Shown here piece after piece: positions 1-7,799 of a stretch of DNA of 64,000 nucleotides. Position 1 is the first letter of the stretch. The number at the start of each line of letters is the position of its first letter. The DNA lies in assembly GCF_035917275.1 (NCBI RefSeq), contig NZ_CP108508.1:7626001-7690000 (forward strand), written 5' to 3'. The position numbers and the translations under genes are program-made. Below the pieces are notes generated by a model. That model ran no database searches and was not told the origin of the DNA. It saw only the letters and a program-made list of their open reading frames with translations. This stretch comes from Streptomyces sp. NBC_01237 (GTDB taxonomy: Bacteria; Actinomycetota; Actinomycetes; Streptomycetales; Streptomycetaceae).

Positions 1-507
1 GGCAAGACCACCATGGTCGGCTCGGTGAGCGAGATCCGGCCGCTGACGACCGAAGAGACCATGACCGAGGCCGGGGTCGGCGTCGACAACAACGTCGGTG
101 TGGAGAGCAAGACCGCCACCACCGTCGCCATGGACTTCGGCCGGATCAGTCTCAGCGAGGAACTGATCCTCTATCTGTTCGGCACCCCGGGCCAGGAACG
201 CTTCTGGTTCCTGTGGAACGGACTCTTCGAAGGGGCCCTCGGCGCCGTCGTCCTCATCGACACCAGGCGGCTCCAGGTCAGCTTCGACGTGATCGGCCGG
301 CTGGAGGAGCGCGGTGTCCCGTTCGTCGTCGCCGTGAACACCTTCCCCGACGCACCGCACCATCCGGTCGAGGCCCTGCGCAGAGCGCTCGACCTGGCGG
401 ACGAGATCCCGATGATCGACTGCGACGCCCGGACGCGGACATCCAGCCGCGATGTGCTGATGACTCTGATGCGTTACCTGCACAGCCTGGCCGTCCCCCT
501 CACCTGA
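1..507 (+). CDS. Conservon-type small GTPase (CvnD), 5' end missing
   Basis: The gene is cut by the window start, so only about 168 C-terminal residues are present. They begin inside the P-loop (GKTT), then read a switch-II like LFGTPGQERF segment and an AVNTFPDA stretch in the place of the NKxD guanine-specificity motif. This is the pattern of the CvnD/MglA-like GTPases that end Streptomyces conservons, where a CvnA histidine-kinase-like protein, CvnB (roadblock) and CvnC (DUF742) lie upstream; those genes would be just outside the window. The following gene is a CYP157 P450, which is the usual partner (CvnE). The family is thought to act as a membrane-associated switch resembling eukaryotic G-protein systems. 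The family call is firm; the exact conservon cannot be assigned. Confidence 0.9.
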   Translation, partial: GKTTMVGSVSEIRPLTTEETMTEAGVGVDNNVGVESKTATTVAMDFGRISLSEELILYLFGTPGQERFWFLWNGLFEGALGAVVLIDTRRLQVSFDVIGRLEERGVPFVVAVNTFPDAPHHPVEALRRALDLADEIPMIDCDARTRTSSRDVLMTLMRYLHSLAVPLT

Positions 508-654
508 GGACCTCGGCCGCGGACTCCTGCCGACGGCACCGCCCCTGGGCTACGCCCACGGACAACGCCCACGGAGACCACCCGCGGAGGCCACCCGCGG
601 ACTTCGTCCGTCGGCACCGGGTCCGCTGACTGTTCACCCGACGCACCAACTGAA

Positions 655-692
655 GACAAAGGCGCGCGCACACCCCTGCGCGCGCCTTTGTC
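655..692 (+). terminator. Perfect 14-bp hairpin between the conservon GTPase and the P450
   Basis: GACAAAGGCGCGCG (655-668) is followed by a 10-base loop and its exact reverse complement (679-692). It lies 147 bases after the GTPase stop and about 90 bases before the P450 start. It could terminate or attenuate conservon transcription, so that the P450 is read at a lower level or from its own promoter. No U-run follows, which is usual for Streptomyces. Confidence 0.6.
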
Positions 693-783
693 CCGCGCGG
701 CACCACCCCGTGCGCCGATCGGTCGGCGCGCCCCTCGTCCGCGCCCCTTGCCCGATCCTTGGAATCCTGATCCTGGAGCGACT

Positions 784-2478
784 GTGACCATCCCCTTCCA
801 CGACGAACCCGGAGCGGCTTCCGGACCGGTCCCGCCTCCCGAATGCCCCGCCCACGGCGTCGGAGTCGGACCTGGCGGGCTGCGTCGGTTCTACGGACCC
901 GAGGCGGAGAACGACCCCGCCGGTCTCTACGACAAGCTGCGTGCCGAACACGGCTCGGTCGCCCCGGTGCTGCTGCACGGGGACGTACCCGCCTGGCTCG
1001 TCCTCGGGCACAGCGAGAACCTGCACCTGACCCGGACACCCTCCCAGTTCTCCCGGGACTCCCGGCGCTGGCGGGCCCTGCAGGACGGCAGCGTCGCCCC
1101 GGACCACCCGCTGGCCCCGATCTTCACCTGGCAGCCGGTCTGCGTGTTCGCCGACGGAGCCACCCATGAACGTCAGCGCGGCGCGGTCACCGACAGCATG
1201 GAGCGCATCGACACCCGTGGGGTGCGCCGCCACATCAACCGGTTCAGCAACCGGCTCGTCAACGACTTCTGCGAGAAGGGCACCGCCGACCTGGTCGGCC
1301 AGTTCGCCGAGCATCTGCCGATGATGGTGGTGTGTGCGATCTTCGGCATGCCGGAGGAGTACGACGACGCCCTGGTGCAGGCGGCACGCGACATGATCCG
1401 GGGCACCGAGACCGCCGTCGCGAGCAACGCCCATGTCGTCGCCGCGCTGACCCGGCTCGTCGAAGGGCGCCGCGCCGCCCCCGCTCCGGACCTCGCCAGC
1501 TGGCTCCTTGAGCATCCGGCCTCGCTGACGGATGTCGAGGTCGTCGAGCACCTGCGGCTGATCCTCATCGCCGCCTACGAGTCGACGGCCAATCTGATGG
1601 CCAACGTGCTGCGGATGGTCCTCACCGACCCGCGCTTCCGCGCCCGTCTCAGCGGCGGCCACATGACGGTGCCGGAGGCCGTGGAACAGACGCTGTGGGA
1701 CGAGCCGCCGTTCACCGCGGTCTTCGGCCGCTGGGCGGTCGGCGACACCGAACTCGGCGGCCAGCAGATCAAGGCGGGTGACGCCCTGCTCGTCGGCATC
1801 GCCGCGGCCAACACCGACCCGAGGGTACGGCCGGACCTCGCCGCCAACATGGAGGGCAACCGCTCGCATCTCGCCTTCAGCGGCGGCCCGCACGAATGCC
1901 CCGGCCAGGACATCGGCCGTGCCATCGCCGATGTCGGCGTCGACGCCCTGCTGATGCGCCTGCCGGACCTGGAACTCGGCGTCGAGGAGAGCGAACTGCG
2001 CTGGGTGGGCAACATCATGTCGCGGCACCTGGTGGAGCTGCCCGCCACGTTCGCGCCGAGCCCGCAGCAGGCGGTGGACTCCGATCCGCTGTCGATGATG
2101 GCCCGCTCCCGGCCGGCCGTCGACTGGGAGGTCTCCTCCCCGTCACGCCCCGTCCCCGCGCCGGCGTCCAGCGCGGTGGGGACGCCGCCCGCCCATGCTC
2201 CGGGAGCGGTGCCCTACCCGGATCCGGTGATGGCGCCGGAGCCGGAGCCGACGGCGGTCCGGCCGGTCGTGCCCGCAGTCGCTCCGCCGGTCGATCCGGT
2301 GCCCGCTCCGCCGTCCGTTCCGACGGGCGGCCCGACGGCAGACCCGGCGGCCGTCCGGGAGAGCGACGATCCGGCGGGCGGTGACCCGGCCGGTACCGCC
2401 GCGATTCCGCAACAACGTGGCCCGGGGGCGCCGGCCCGACTGTGGCGGGCGGTGTCGCGCTGGTGGTACGGCAGCTGA
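784..2478 (+). CDS. CYP157-family cytochrome P450 lacking the ExxR motif (conservon-associated)
   Basis: 564 residues from a GTG start preceded by GGAG five bases upstream (775-778); the open frame runs further 5' but has no supported start there. The haem loop reads FSGGPHECPG with the cysteine at about residue 372. In the K-helix, where nearly all P450s have ExxR, the protein has EQTLW (residues 301-305). This is the known hallmark of CYP157 enzymes, in which only the cysteine remains invariant. After about residue 435 there is a long Pro/Ala/Val-rich tail of about 130 residues, probably disordered, which is beyond normal P450 length. It follows a CvnD-type GTPase and so is a CvnE-type conservon P450. 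Substrate and redox partner are unknown. Confidence 0.93.
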   Translation: MTIPFHDEPGAASGPVPPPECPAHGVGVGPGGLRRFYGPEAENDPAGLYDKLRAEHGSVAPVLLHGDVPAWLVLGHSENLHLTRTPSQFSRDSRRWRALQDGSVAPDHPLAPIFTWQPVCVFADGATHERQRGAVTDSMERIDTRGVRRHINRFSNRLVNDFCEKGTADLVGQFAEHLPMMVVCAIFGMPEEYDDALVQAARDMIRGTETAVASNAHVVAALTRLVEGRRAAPAPDLASWLLEHPASLTDVEVVEHLRLILIAAYESTANLMANVLRMVLTDPRFRARLSGGHMTVPEAVEQTLWDEPPFTAVFGRWAVGDTELGGQQIKAGDALLVGIAAANTDPRVRPDLAANMEGNRSHLAFSGGPHECPGQDIGRAIADVGVDALLMRLPDLELGVEESELRWVGNIMSRHLVELPATFAPSPQQAVDSDPLSMMARSRPAVDWEVSSPSRPVPAPASSAVGTPPAHAPGAVPYPDPVMAPEPEPTAVRPVVPAVAPPVDPVPAPPSVPTGGPTADPAAVRESDDPAGGDPAGTAAIPQQRGPGAPARLWRAVSRWWYGS

Positions 2479-2513
2479 AGCCCCGTTGACGCCCGTCGCA
2501 CGACGCCACCGGG

Positions 2514-2540
2514 GGCCCCGGACCCGCGCGGTCCGGGGCC
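2514..2540. terminator. Hairpin between convergent genes
   Basis: An 11-bp perfect stem (GGCCCCGGACC at 2514-2524 and its complement at 2530-2540) with a 5-base loop sits between the convergent P450 and SGNH hydrolase genes. It can act in both directions. Confidence 0.6.
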
Positions 2541-2614
2541 ACCCGGCAGGGGGAGAACTCCGGATACACCCGGCTGCGCCCGGTTCGGCTCCGGCTGTAC
2601 CCGGCTGCGCCCGC

Positions 2615-3898
2615 TCAGCTCAGGTCGCACCGCAGGTCGTCGGGGTCGACGGTGCGGCTCATGACCTCCATGCCCGCGTCGTTGGGGTGGAGATGGTCAC
2701 CGCTGTCGAAGGCGGGCAGCATCCGGGCGGGAGCCGACGGGTCCCTGGTCGCCGCGTCGAAGTCGGCGACCGCGTCGAAGGCTCCGCTGTCGCGGATGAA
2801 CGCGTTCACCGCCTGCCGGACCTGCTCACCGCCCGTGTTCCAGTCGCGCCAGCCCTCGTACGGCATGACGGTCGCCCCGACCACACAGACACCCGCCGCG
2901 TGCGAACGCGCGATGATCTCCCGGTATCCCGCGATCATTTGGCCGGCGGTGGGGGCCGGGACGGACTTGATGTCGTTGACCCCCTCCAGCAGAATCACCG
3001 TCTCCAGCCCGCGCTGCGACAGGACGTCCCGGTCGAGCCGCTTCAGGGCGCTCTGCCCGGCGCCGTCGCTGAGCACCTTGTTGCCGGAGATGCCCTCATT
3101 GGCGACACCCTTGACGCGCGTGCTCCGGTCGACGGCGAGCCGTCCCGCCAGCAGGTCGGGCCAGCGGCGGTTGGTGTCCTGCGTCGAACTCGACCCGTCC
3201 GTGATCGAGTCGCCCAGCGCCGCCACCGCACCCGTGCCGAGGCGGGCGCCCACCACGACGGCGTCGAGATAGAACCAGGACGAGATCCGCTGCGTGAACG
3301 CGTCGGCCGACTCCTGCGCCGTGTGATCACCGACGGGCGCGACATACGAGGTCTGGAGCGCCATCCGGTGACCGGACGCGATAGTTCCGGACGTCCGTAC
3401 GTAGATGCTGACCGCGAGGTCCGATCCCGGCCGGACGGTGCCGGGCAGCGCGTCGCTGTACACGGAACCGCCCGCCGGTACGGTGACGGACGGCGAACCC
3501 CCGAACGACAGGGCCCGGTTGGTGCCGGGGACCACCGTGGCGCCGGTCGCCCGCTCTCCGGCGTACGCCCGTCCGAAGGTGACGGGCTGATCGCCGAAGG
3601 CGTTGGACAGACGGATCCGCAGGCCCTGGCCGCCGGTGCTCGTGCGCACGACGAGGCGGTAGGTGCGGTCCTGGGTGGGAGCGACCTGACGGTCGGCGCT
3701 CGCGGCCCAGGTGACCACCTGGGAAGTGGCACGACCGGTACCGGTGGTACTCGCGGTATCGGCGGCGCCGTCGGCGCTGTCGGCCGATGACACGGCTGCC
3801 GCGGTCAGCACGCTGCCCAGCGCCACGGCTGCGGCGAGCGTGGTGAGCGAGGCGCGCCGTCGCCAACGGCGTCCGTCCGGTGGAGTGTCGATGTTCAT
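2615..3898 (-). CDS. Secreted SGNH/GDSL-family hydrolase
   Basis: 427 residues. The ATG is preceded by a good ribosome site (GGGGAGGAA on the minus strand), while the open frame continues far upstream without support. The N-terminus has a run of arginines followed by a hydrophobic Ala/Leu/Val segment (about 17-35), a typical Sec or Tat-like export signal. The catalytic domain shows GDSITDG (nucleophile Ser231), NEGISGN (around 268-274), GVNDI (Asn308) and DHLHPN (Asp401, His404), which are the four SGNH blocks in order. A roughly 150-residue beta-rich stretch precedes the GDSL block, as in the larger Streptomyces members. The enzyme should be an extracellular esterase or lipase; the substrate cannot be read from the sequence. 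It is divergent from the GH4 gene. Confidence 0.92.
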   Translation of the reverse strand: MNIDTPPDGRRWRRRASLTTLAAAVALGSVLTAAAVSSADSADGAADTASTTGTGRATSQVVTWAASADRQVAPTQDRTYRLVVRTSTGGQGLRIRLSNAFGDQPVTFGRAYAGERATGATVVPGTNRALSFGGSPSVTVPAGGSVYSDALPGTVRPGSDLAVSIYVRTSGTIASGHRMALQTSYVAPVGDHTAQESADAFTQRISSWFYLDAVVVGARLGTGAVAALGDSITDGSSSTQDTNRRWPDLLAGRLAVDRSTRVKGVANEGISGNKVLSDGAGQSALKRLDRDVLSQRGLETVILLEGVNDIKSVPAPTAGQMIAGYREIIARSHAAGVCVVGATVMPYEGWRDWNTGGEQVRQAVNAFIRDSGAFDAVADFDAATRDPSAPARMLPAFDSGDHLHPNDAGMEVMSRTVDPDDLRCDLS

Positions 3899-4016
3899 GG
3901 GTGCTGATTCCTCCCCTTGCGGTGCGGGGCCGTCCTGCCCCGGCGCACGTCCTGCGCCGGGATCAGGATTTTCATGGGCATGCCAGGTGGCGCACGGAAG
4001 GCATTGACCCTCCTGG

Positions 4017-4032
4017 TGGTAAGCGCTGTCTA
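4017..4032. promoter_or_regulatory. Possible LacI-type operator
   Basis: TGGTAAGC-GCTGTCTA is an imperfect dyad around a central GCGC, similar in layout to LacI-family operators of Streptomyces sugar genes (CebR-like TGGGAGCGCTCCCA). It lies between the divergent SGNH hydrolase and GH4 genes. No LacI gene is present in the window, so the call rests only on similarity. Confidence 0.25.
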
Positions 4033-4171
4033 CGCCGTGTGTGCGTAATGGCCCGCGTACGCCCATGATTCGGCCGAACCCCGCCGCTGCCCCGCCACGG
4101 CGCGCAGGGGGCACCCCGCCGACCGGCGCGCACCGTGGATTCGTCCGGCCACCCCCGTACCATCGAGCAGC

Positions 4172-5518
4172 GTGAAGCTGACAATTCTTGGCGGTGGCGG
4201 ATTCCGGGTGCCTCTCGTGTACGGGGCTCTGCTCGGCGATCATGCCGAGGGCCGCGTTTCCCGGGTGACCCTGTACGACACGGACGCCGACCGGCTCACG
4301 GCCGTCGCCCGGGTGCTCGACGAACAGTCCGCGGGGGTCCCGGACGCCCCCGCCGTCGTGGCCACCACCGAACTCGACGAAGCCCTGCGCGGCGCCGACT
4401 TCATCTTCTCGGCGATCCGTGTCGGCGGACTCGAAGGACGCGCTGCCGACGAACGGGTGGCCCTCGATGAGGGTGTGCTCGGCCAGGAGACCGTCGGTGC
4501 GGGCGGTATCGCGTACGGACTGCGCACCGTGCCCGTCGCGGTCGGCCTCGCCCGGCGCATCGCCCGGCTCGCCCCGCACGCCTGGGTCATCAACTTCACC
4601 AACCCCGCGGGCCTGGTCACCGAGGCCATGTCCCGCCACCTCGGCGACCGGGTCATCGGCATCTGCGACTCCCCGGTGGGGCTCGGCCGACGGATCGCCC
4701 GGGTGCTCGGCGCCGACCCGGACCGGGCCTGGGTCGACTACGCCGGACTCAATCACCTCGGCTGGGTCCGGGGCCTGTACGTCGACGGCCGTGACGAGCT
4801 GCCCCGGCTGCTCGCCGACCCGGCACTGCTCGGCTCCTTCGAGGAGGGCAGGCTCTTCGGCGCCGAACTGCTCCGGTCGCTGGGTGCGATCCCCAACGAG
4901 TATCTGCACTACTACTACTTCAACCGGGAGGCGGTCCGCGCCTACCAGGAGGCGGAGCAGACCCGGGGCGCCTTCCTGCGCGAGCAGCAGCAGGGTTTCT
5001 ACGCCCGGATGCAGCAGCCGGACGCCCCGGCGTGGACCACCTGGGACCGGACGCGCGCCGAGCGGGAAGCCACGTACATGTCGGAGAACCGGGACGTGGC
5101 CGGGGTCGGCGAGCGCGACGGGAGCGACCTGGAGTCCGGCGGTTACGAACAGGTCGCCCTGGCCCTGATGCGGGCCATCGCCCGCAACGAGCGGACCTCG
5201 CTGATCCTCAACGTCCGCAACCGCACCACCCTGTCGGTGCTCGACGCGGACGCCGTCATCGAGGTGCCCTGCCTCGTCGACGCGAACGGCGCCCACCCGG
5301 TCGCCGTCTCGCCCCTTCCGTACCACGCGGTCGGCCTCGTCACCTCGGTGAAGGCGGTCGAACGGGCGGTGCTCGACGCGGCCGCGAGCGGTTCACGCAC
5401 CACAGCGACGCAGGCGTTCGCGCTGCACCCGCTGGTCGACTCCGTCGCGGTGGCCCGCCGGCTGCTCGACGGATACCTCCGTGCCCACCCGGGCCTCGCC
5501 TACCTCGACAAGCCGTAA
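4172..5518 (+). CDS. Family 4 glycoside hydrolase (6-phospho-beta-glucosidase type)
   Basis: 448 residues from a GTG start. GH4 enzymes use NAD+ and a divalent metal to hydrolyse phosphorylated or acidic glycosides by an oxidation-elimination route. Visible signatures are the N-terminal nucleotide-binding loop ILGGGGFRVP (5-14), the GQETVGAGG segment (104-112), INFTNPAG (140-147), GICDSP with metal-binding Cys165, and GLNHLGW with Asn194 and His195. Length fits the family (about 420-450). No PTS or ABC sugar transporter lies next to it, so the substrate supply must be encoded elsewhere. 6-phospho-beta-glucosidase is the usual label, but specificity within GH4 is not predictable by eye. Confidence 0.9.
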   Translation: MKLTILGGGGFRVPLVYGALLGDHAEGRVSRVTLYDTDADRLTAVARVLDEQSAGVPDAPAVVATTELDEALRGADFIFSAIRVGGLEGRAADERVALDEGVLGQETVGAGGIAYGLRTVPVAVGLARRIARLAPHAWVINFTNPAGLVTEAMSRHLGDRVIGICDSPVGLGRRIARVLGADPDRAWVDYAGLNHLGWVRGLYVDGRDELPRLLADPALLGSFEEGRLFGAELLRSLGAIPNEYLHYYYFNREAVRAYQEAEQTRGAFLREQQQGFYARMQQPDAPAWTTWDRTRAEREATYMSENRDVAGVGERDGSDLESGGYEQVALALMRAIARNERTSLILNVRNRTTLSVLDADAVIEVPCLVDANGAHPVAVSPLPYHAVGLVTSVKAVERAVLDAAASGSRTTATQAFALHPLVDSVAVARRLLDGYLRAHPGLAYLDKP

Positions 5519-5627
5519 CCGGCCGTCGTCGGTCGGCCCGGTACGGTTCCGGCGCCGCTTCCCGGACGACGTCTCAGATGGCGTCCCGGGTGGGTTCCCG
5601 GGCCGCACGGGTGACCTTCCGTTCACG

Positions 5628-7799
5628 TCACGGGGTGTCGGCGGCCCGGAGTTCGGCGCTGACCAGGAGCTGGAGCTGAGCCTCCAGCCAGGCGGCGGAG
5701 CGGGCCGTCTCACCCGAGCGCTCGCCGCCGCCACTCCCGTCACCGGTGCTGTGGTCTCCGTCTCCGTCGGTGGTGGTGCCGGCGTTCAGGAAGGCGCGCA
5801 GCAGCGCCGCCGACCGGGTCAGTCCGGTCCGGGCCAGTGCGGTGGCCGCCTCGTCGATCCGGTCGCGCGCCGGGGCCGACAGATGGCGCAGGCCACTGTG
5901 GGCCACCGCCGCGAGGGCGGCGAGCGCCTCGTCCAGCGCGACGGCCAGCGGATCGGGCGAGGGCCGCACCACCGCGGCCAGGACCGCGGAGCCGTCGCCG
6001 GGGGTCAGATCGGGCACGGTCACCCCGGCCGGTGTCAGCACCGCGATCGGGTCGATCCGGATACCGCCGCCCGAGCGGTGCACCGCGCCGCTGATGAGTG
6101 TGGGCCCGCCCGACAACGCGTCGGCCAGGGCGTCCAGCGCCCCGGGACACTCCGGCCGGTAATCGGAACACACCAGGGCCGACGTGCCCGCCGCATCCCG
6201 CACCACCGCTTCGAGCCGCTGCTCGGCCGGGTCGTAACCGATGCTCTCCACCTCCGACAGCGCGATGACCCGCACCGTCTCCGCCTCGACACGCGGGCGG
6301 ATCAGCCGGGGCGGCCTGCCCTCCCACGAGGCGGTCAGCGCCGCCAGATCGCGTACGAGCAGGGGTTCGGCGAGCTCCGTCCAGGCGCCGCCGACCGGAG
6401 TGATGCTGGTCGTGCCCAGCCGGCCGCGGGCGACCGTCAGGGCGCGGCTCGCCGTCCGTCGCACGCTTTCGCTGACCAGGCTGCCGGTGGCCAGCGCGGC
6501 CAGGCTCGTACCGAGGACACGCCGGGTGGAGAGCCGGGCCCCGGTGGTCCGCTCCCCGTCCGCCGCGGCCCACTCCTTGCGGAGTACGAGCACGGTGGCG
6601 GCGCCCGGATGCGCGAAGTACACCTCGGCGACGGAACTGTTCCCGACGGTACGTATCCGGCAGCCGAGGGAGATGAGCCGGACCCGGCGCAGGGGGGTGT
6701 CGCCCGCTTCCTGGGTGCCGAGAACGCCGGGGAGCGCCGCCGCCCGGCGCCGCGCATGGATCTCCGTGAGCAGTTCGGCGACCCGCTCGGGGCGGTATCG
6801 GGCGCTGCGGTCGGCGTACGCCGAGAGCTGGTCGGTCAGTTCGGCCACGGCACCGGCCGGCCAGTGCAGGGAACTCGCGGTCAGCGCCTCACCGGCACGG
6901 GTCAGCGCACCCCCGAGGACCGGGCTCGCGTGCGCCGCGCCCGACAGCAGCAGCTCGTCGGCCAGACCGGCGACCGTGTCCAGCCCGCGGCCCGCCGCGG
7001 CCCGGACGGTGGCACCGCCGCCCACCCGGACGGCGGACTCACCCGTCCGGTCCGCCTCGCGGAACGCCCACACGGCGAGGGTCACCACCTCGCCCTTCAG
7101 CATCGCGGCCGCGTCGGTCAGGGCATACGCGATCTCGCCGGGGATCGGGAAGCTCACCGTGCACGTGGGCAGTTCGACCCAGGGGCCGGGCCGTTGTGCC
7201 GTGGGGCGGTGGACGCGTGCACCGTAACCGCGTTCGAAGGTGCGACGGGCCGAGGCGAGTGCGCGGGCCCCGAAGGCGGCCGTCAGTACTGCGTCGTCCG
7301 CGGAACCGGGGGACCAGGCAAGGACGGGGGCCGGGACCGCACCCGCCCCTGTTCCCGCTCTCGGTTTTGGCGCCGCCCCCGTTGCCGACCCCGGCTCCGT
7401 CCCCGCTCCTGGTCCCGCGTCCGGTGCCTCGCCGGATGTGGGCGCGGCCGGTGGGTGCTCCGGCGGCGTGGCGGTGCGCTGGTAGGCGATCACCAGCGCG
7501 ATGAGGTGGCGGCAGACACCGGGAGCCGCACAACTGCACGCACCGTTCTCCAGCCCCGCGCCGGGCGGCAGTGAGGTGGCCGTCCCGTCCCCGAAGCGGG
7601 CCCCCACGGTGGCGTCGGCATCGATGGTGACCGCCGGGACCGTCCCCGCGTCCAGCTCCTTCGTGGCGCGCTTGACCAGGCCGCGGTTGGCGAGGGCGGC
7701 GAGGGTGTCCGGGGTCAGGGCCAGCAGGTCGCGGCGGGTGGCGGCGCCCGCCCCGCCCGTACCCGGCAGGGCGTTCGTGAGGGCGGTCGTGTCGGTCAT
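5628..7799 (-). CDS. SWIM zinc-finger protein, last gene of the five-gene cassette
   Basis: 723 residues; the start ATG overlaps the stop of the preceding VWA gene (ATGA), so the two are translationally coupled. The N-terminal part carries a SWIM zinc finger, CxCx(n)CxH, as Cys88, Cys90, Cys96, His98 in the segment ENGACSCAAPGVCRHLIAL. SWIM domains bind nucleic acids or proteins. A low-complexity Ala/Gly/Pro linker follows (about 110-160), and the remaining 550 residues form a long alpha/beta region rich in Leu and Ala that I do not recognise. The order SWIM-VWA-DUF5682-AAA-WGR/DUF4132 matches, from memory, the E. coli yehI-yehL-yehM-yehP-yehQ locus, where YehQ is the SWIM member. Function is unknown. 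Confidence 0.9.
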   Translation of the reverse strand: MTDTTALTNALPGTGGAGAATRRDLLALTPDTLAALANRGLVKRATKELDAGTVPAVTIDADATVGARFGDGTATSLPPGAGLENGACSCAAPGVCRHLIALVIAYQRTATPPEHPPAAPTSGEAPDAGPGAGTEPGSATGAAPKPRAGTGAGAVPAPVLAWSPGSADDAVLTAAFGARALASARRTFERGYGARVHRPTAQRPGPWVELPTCTVSFPIPGEIAYALTDAAAMLKGEVVTLAVWAFREADRTGESAVRVGGGATVRAAAGRGLDTVAGLADELLLSGAAHASPVLGGALTRAGEALTASSLHWPAGAVAELTDQLSAYADRSARYRPERVAELLTEIHARRRAAALPGVLGTQEAGDTPLRRVRLISLGCRIRTVGNSSVAEVYFAHPGAATVLVLRKEWAAADGERTTGARLSTRRVLGTSLAALATGSLVSESVRRTASRALTVARGRLGTTSITPVGGAWTELAEPLLVRDLAALTASWEGRPPRLIRPRVEAETVRVIALSEVESIGYDPAEQRLEAVVRDAAGTSALVCSDYRPECPGALDALADALSGGPTLISGAVHRSGGGIRIDPIAVLTPAGVTVPDLTPGDGSAVLAAVVRPSPDPLAVALDEALAALAAVAHSGLRHLSAPARDRIDEAATALARTGLTRSAALLRAFLNAGTTTDGDGDHSTGDGSGGGERSGETARSAAWLEAQLQLLVSAELRAADTP

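Noticed and set aside
2569..2613. Repeated ACCCGGCTGCGCCCG blocks after the SGNH stop
   Set aside because: Short, imperfect and GC-only; no known function and easily due to composition.
2615..5326. Minus-strand open frame of about 900 codons across the SGNH hydrolase and the GH4 gene
   Set aside because: Only its 3' part (to 3898) has export-signal and SGNH motifs plus a ribosome site; the upstream part is an antisense shadow of the GH4 gene.
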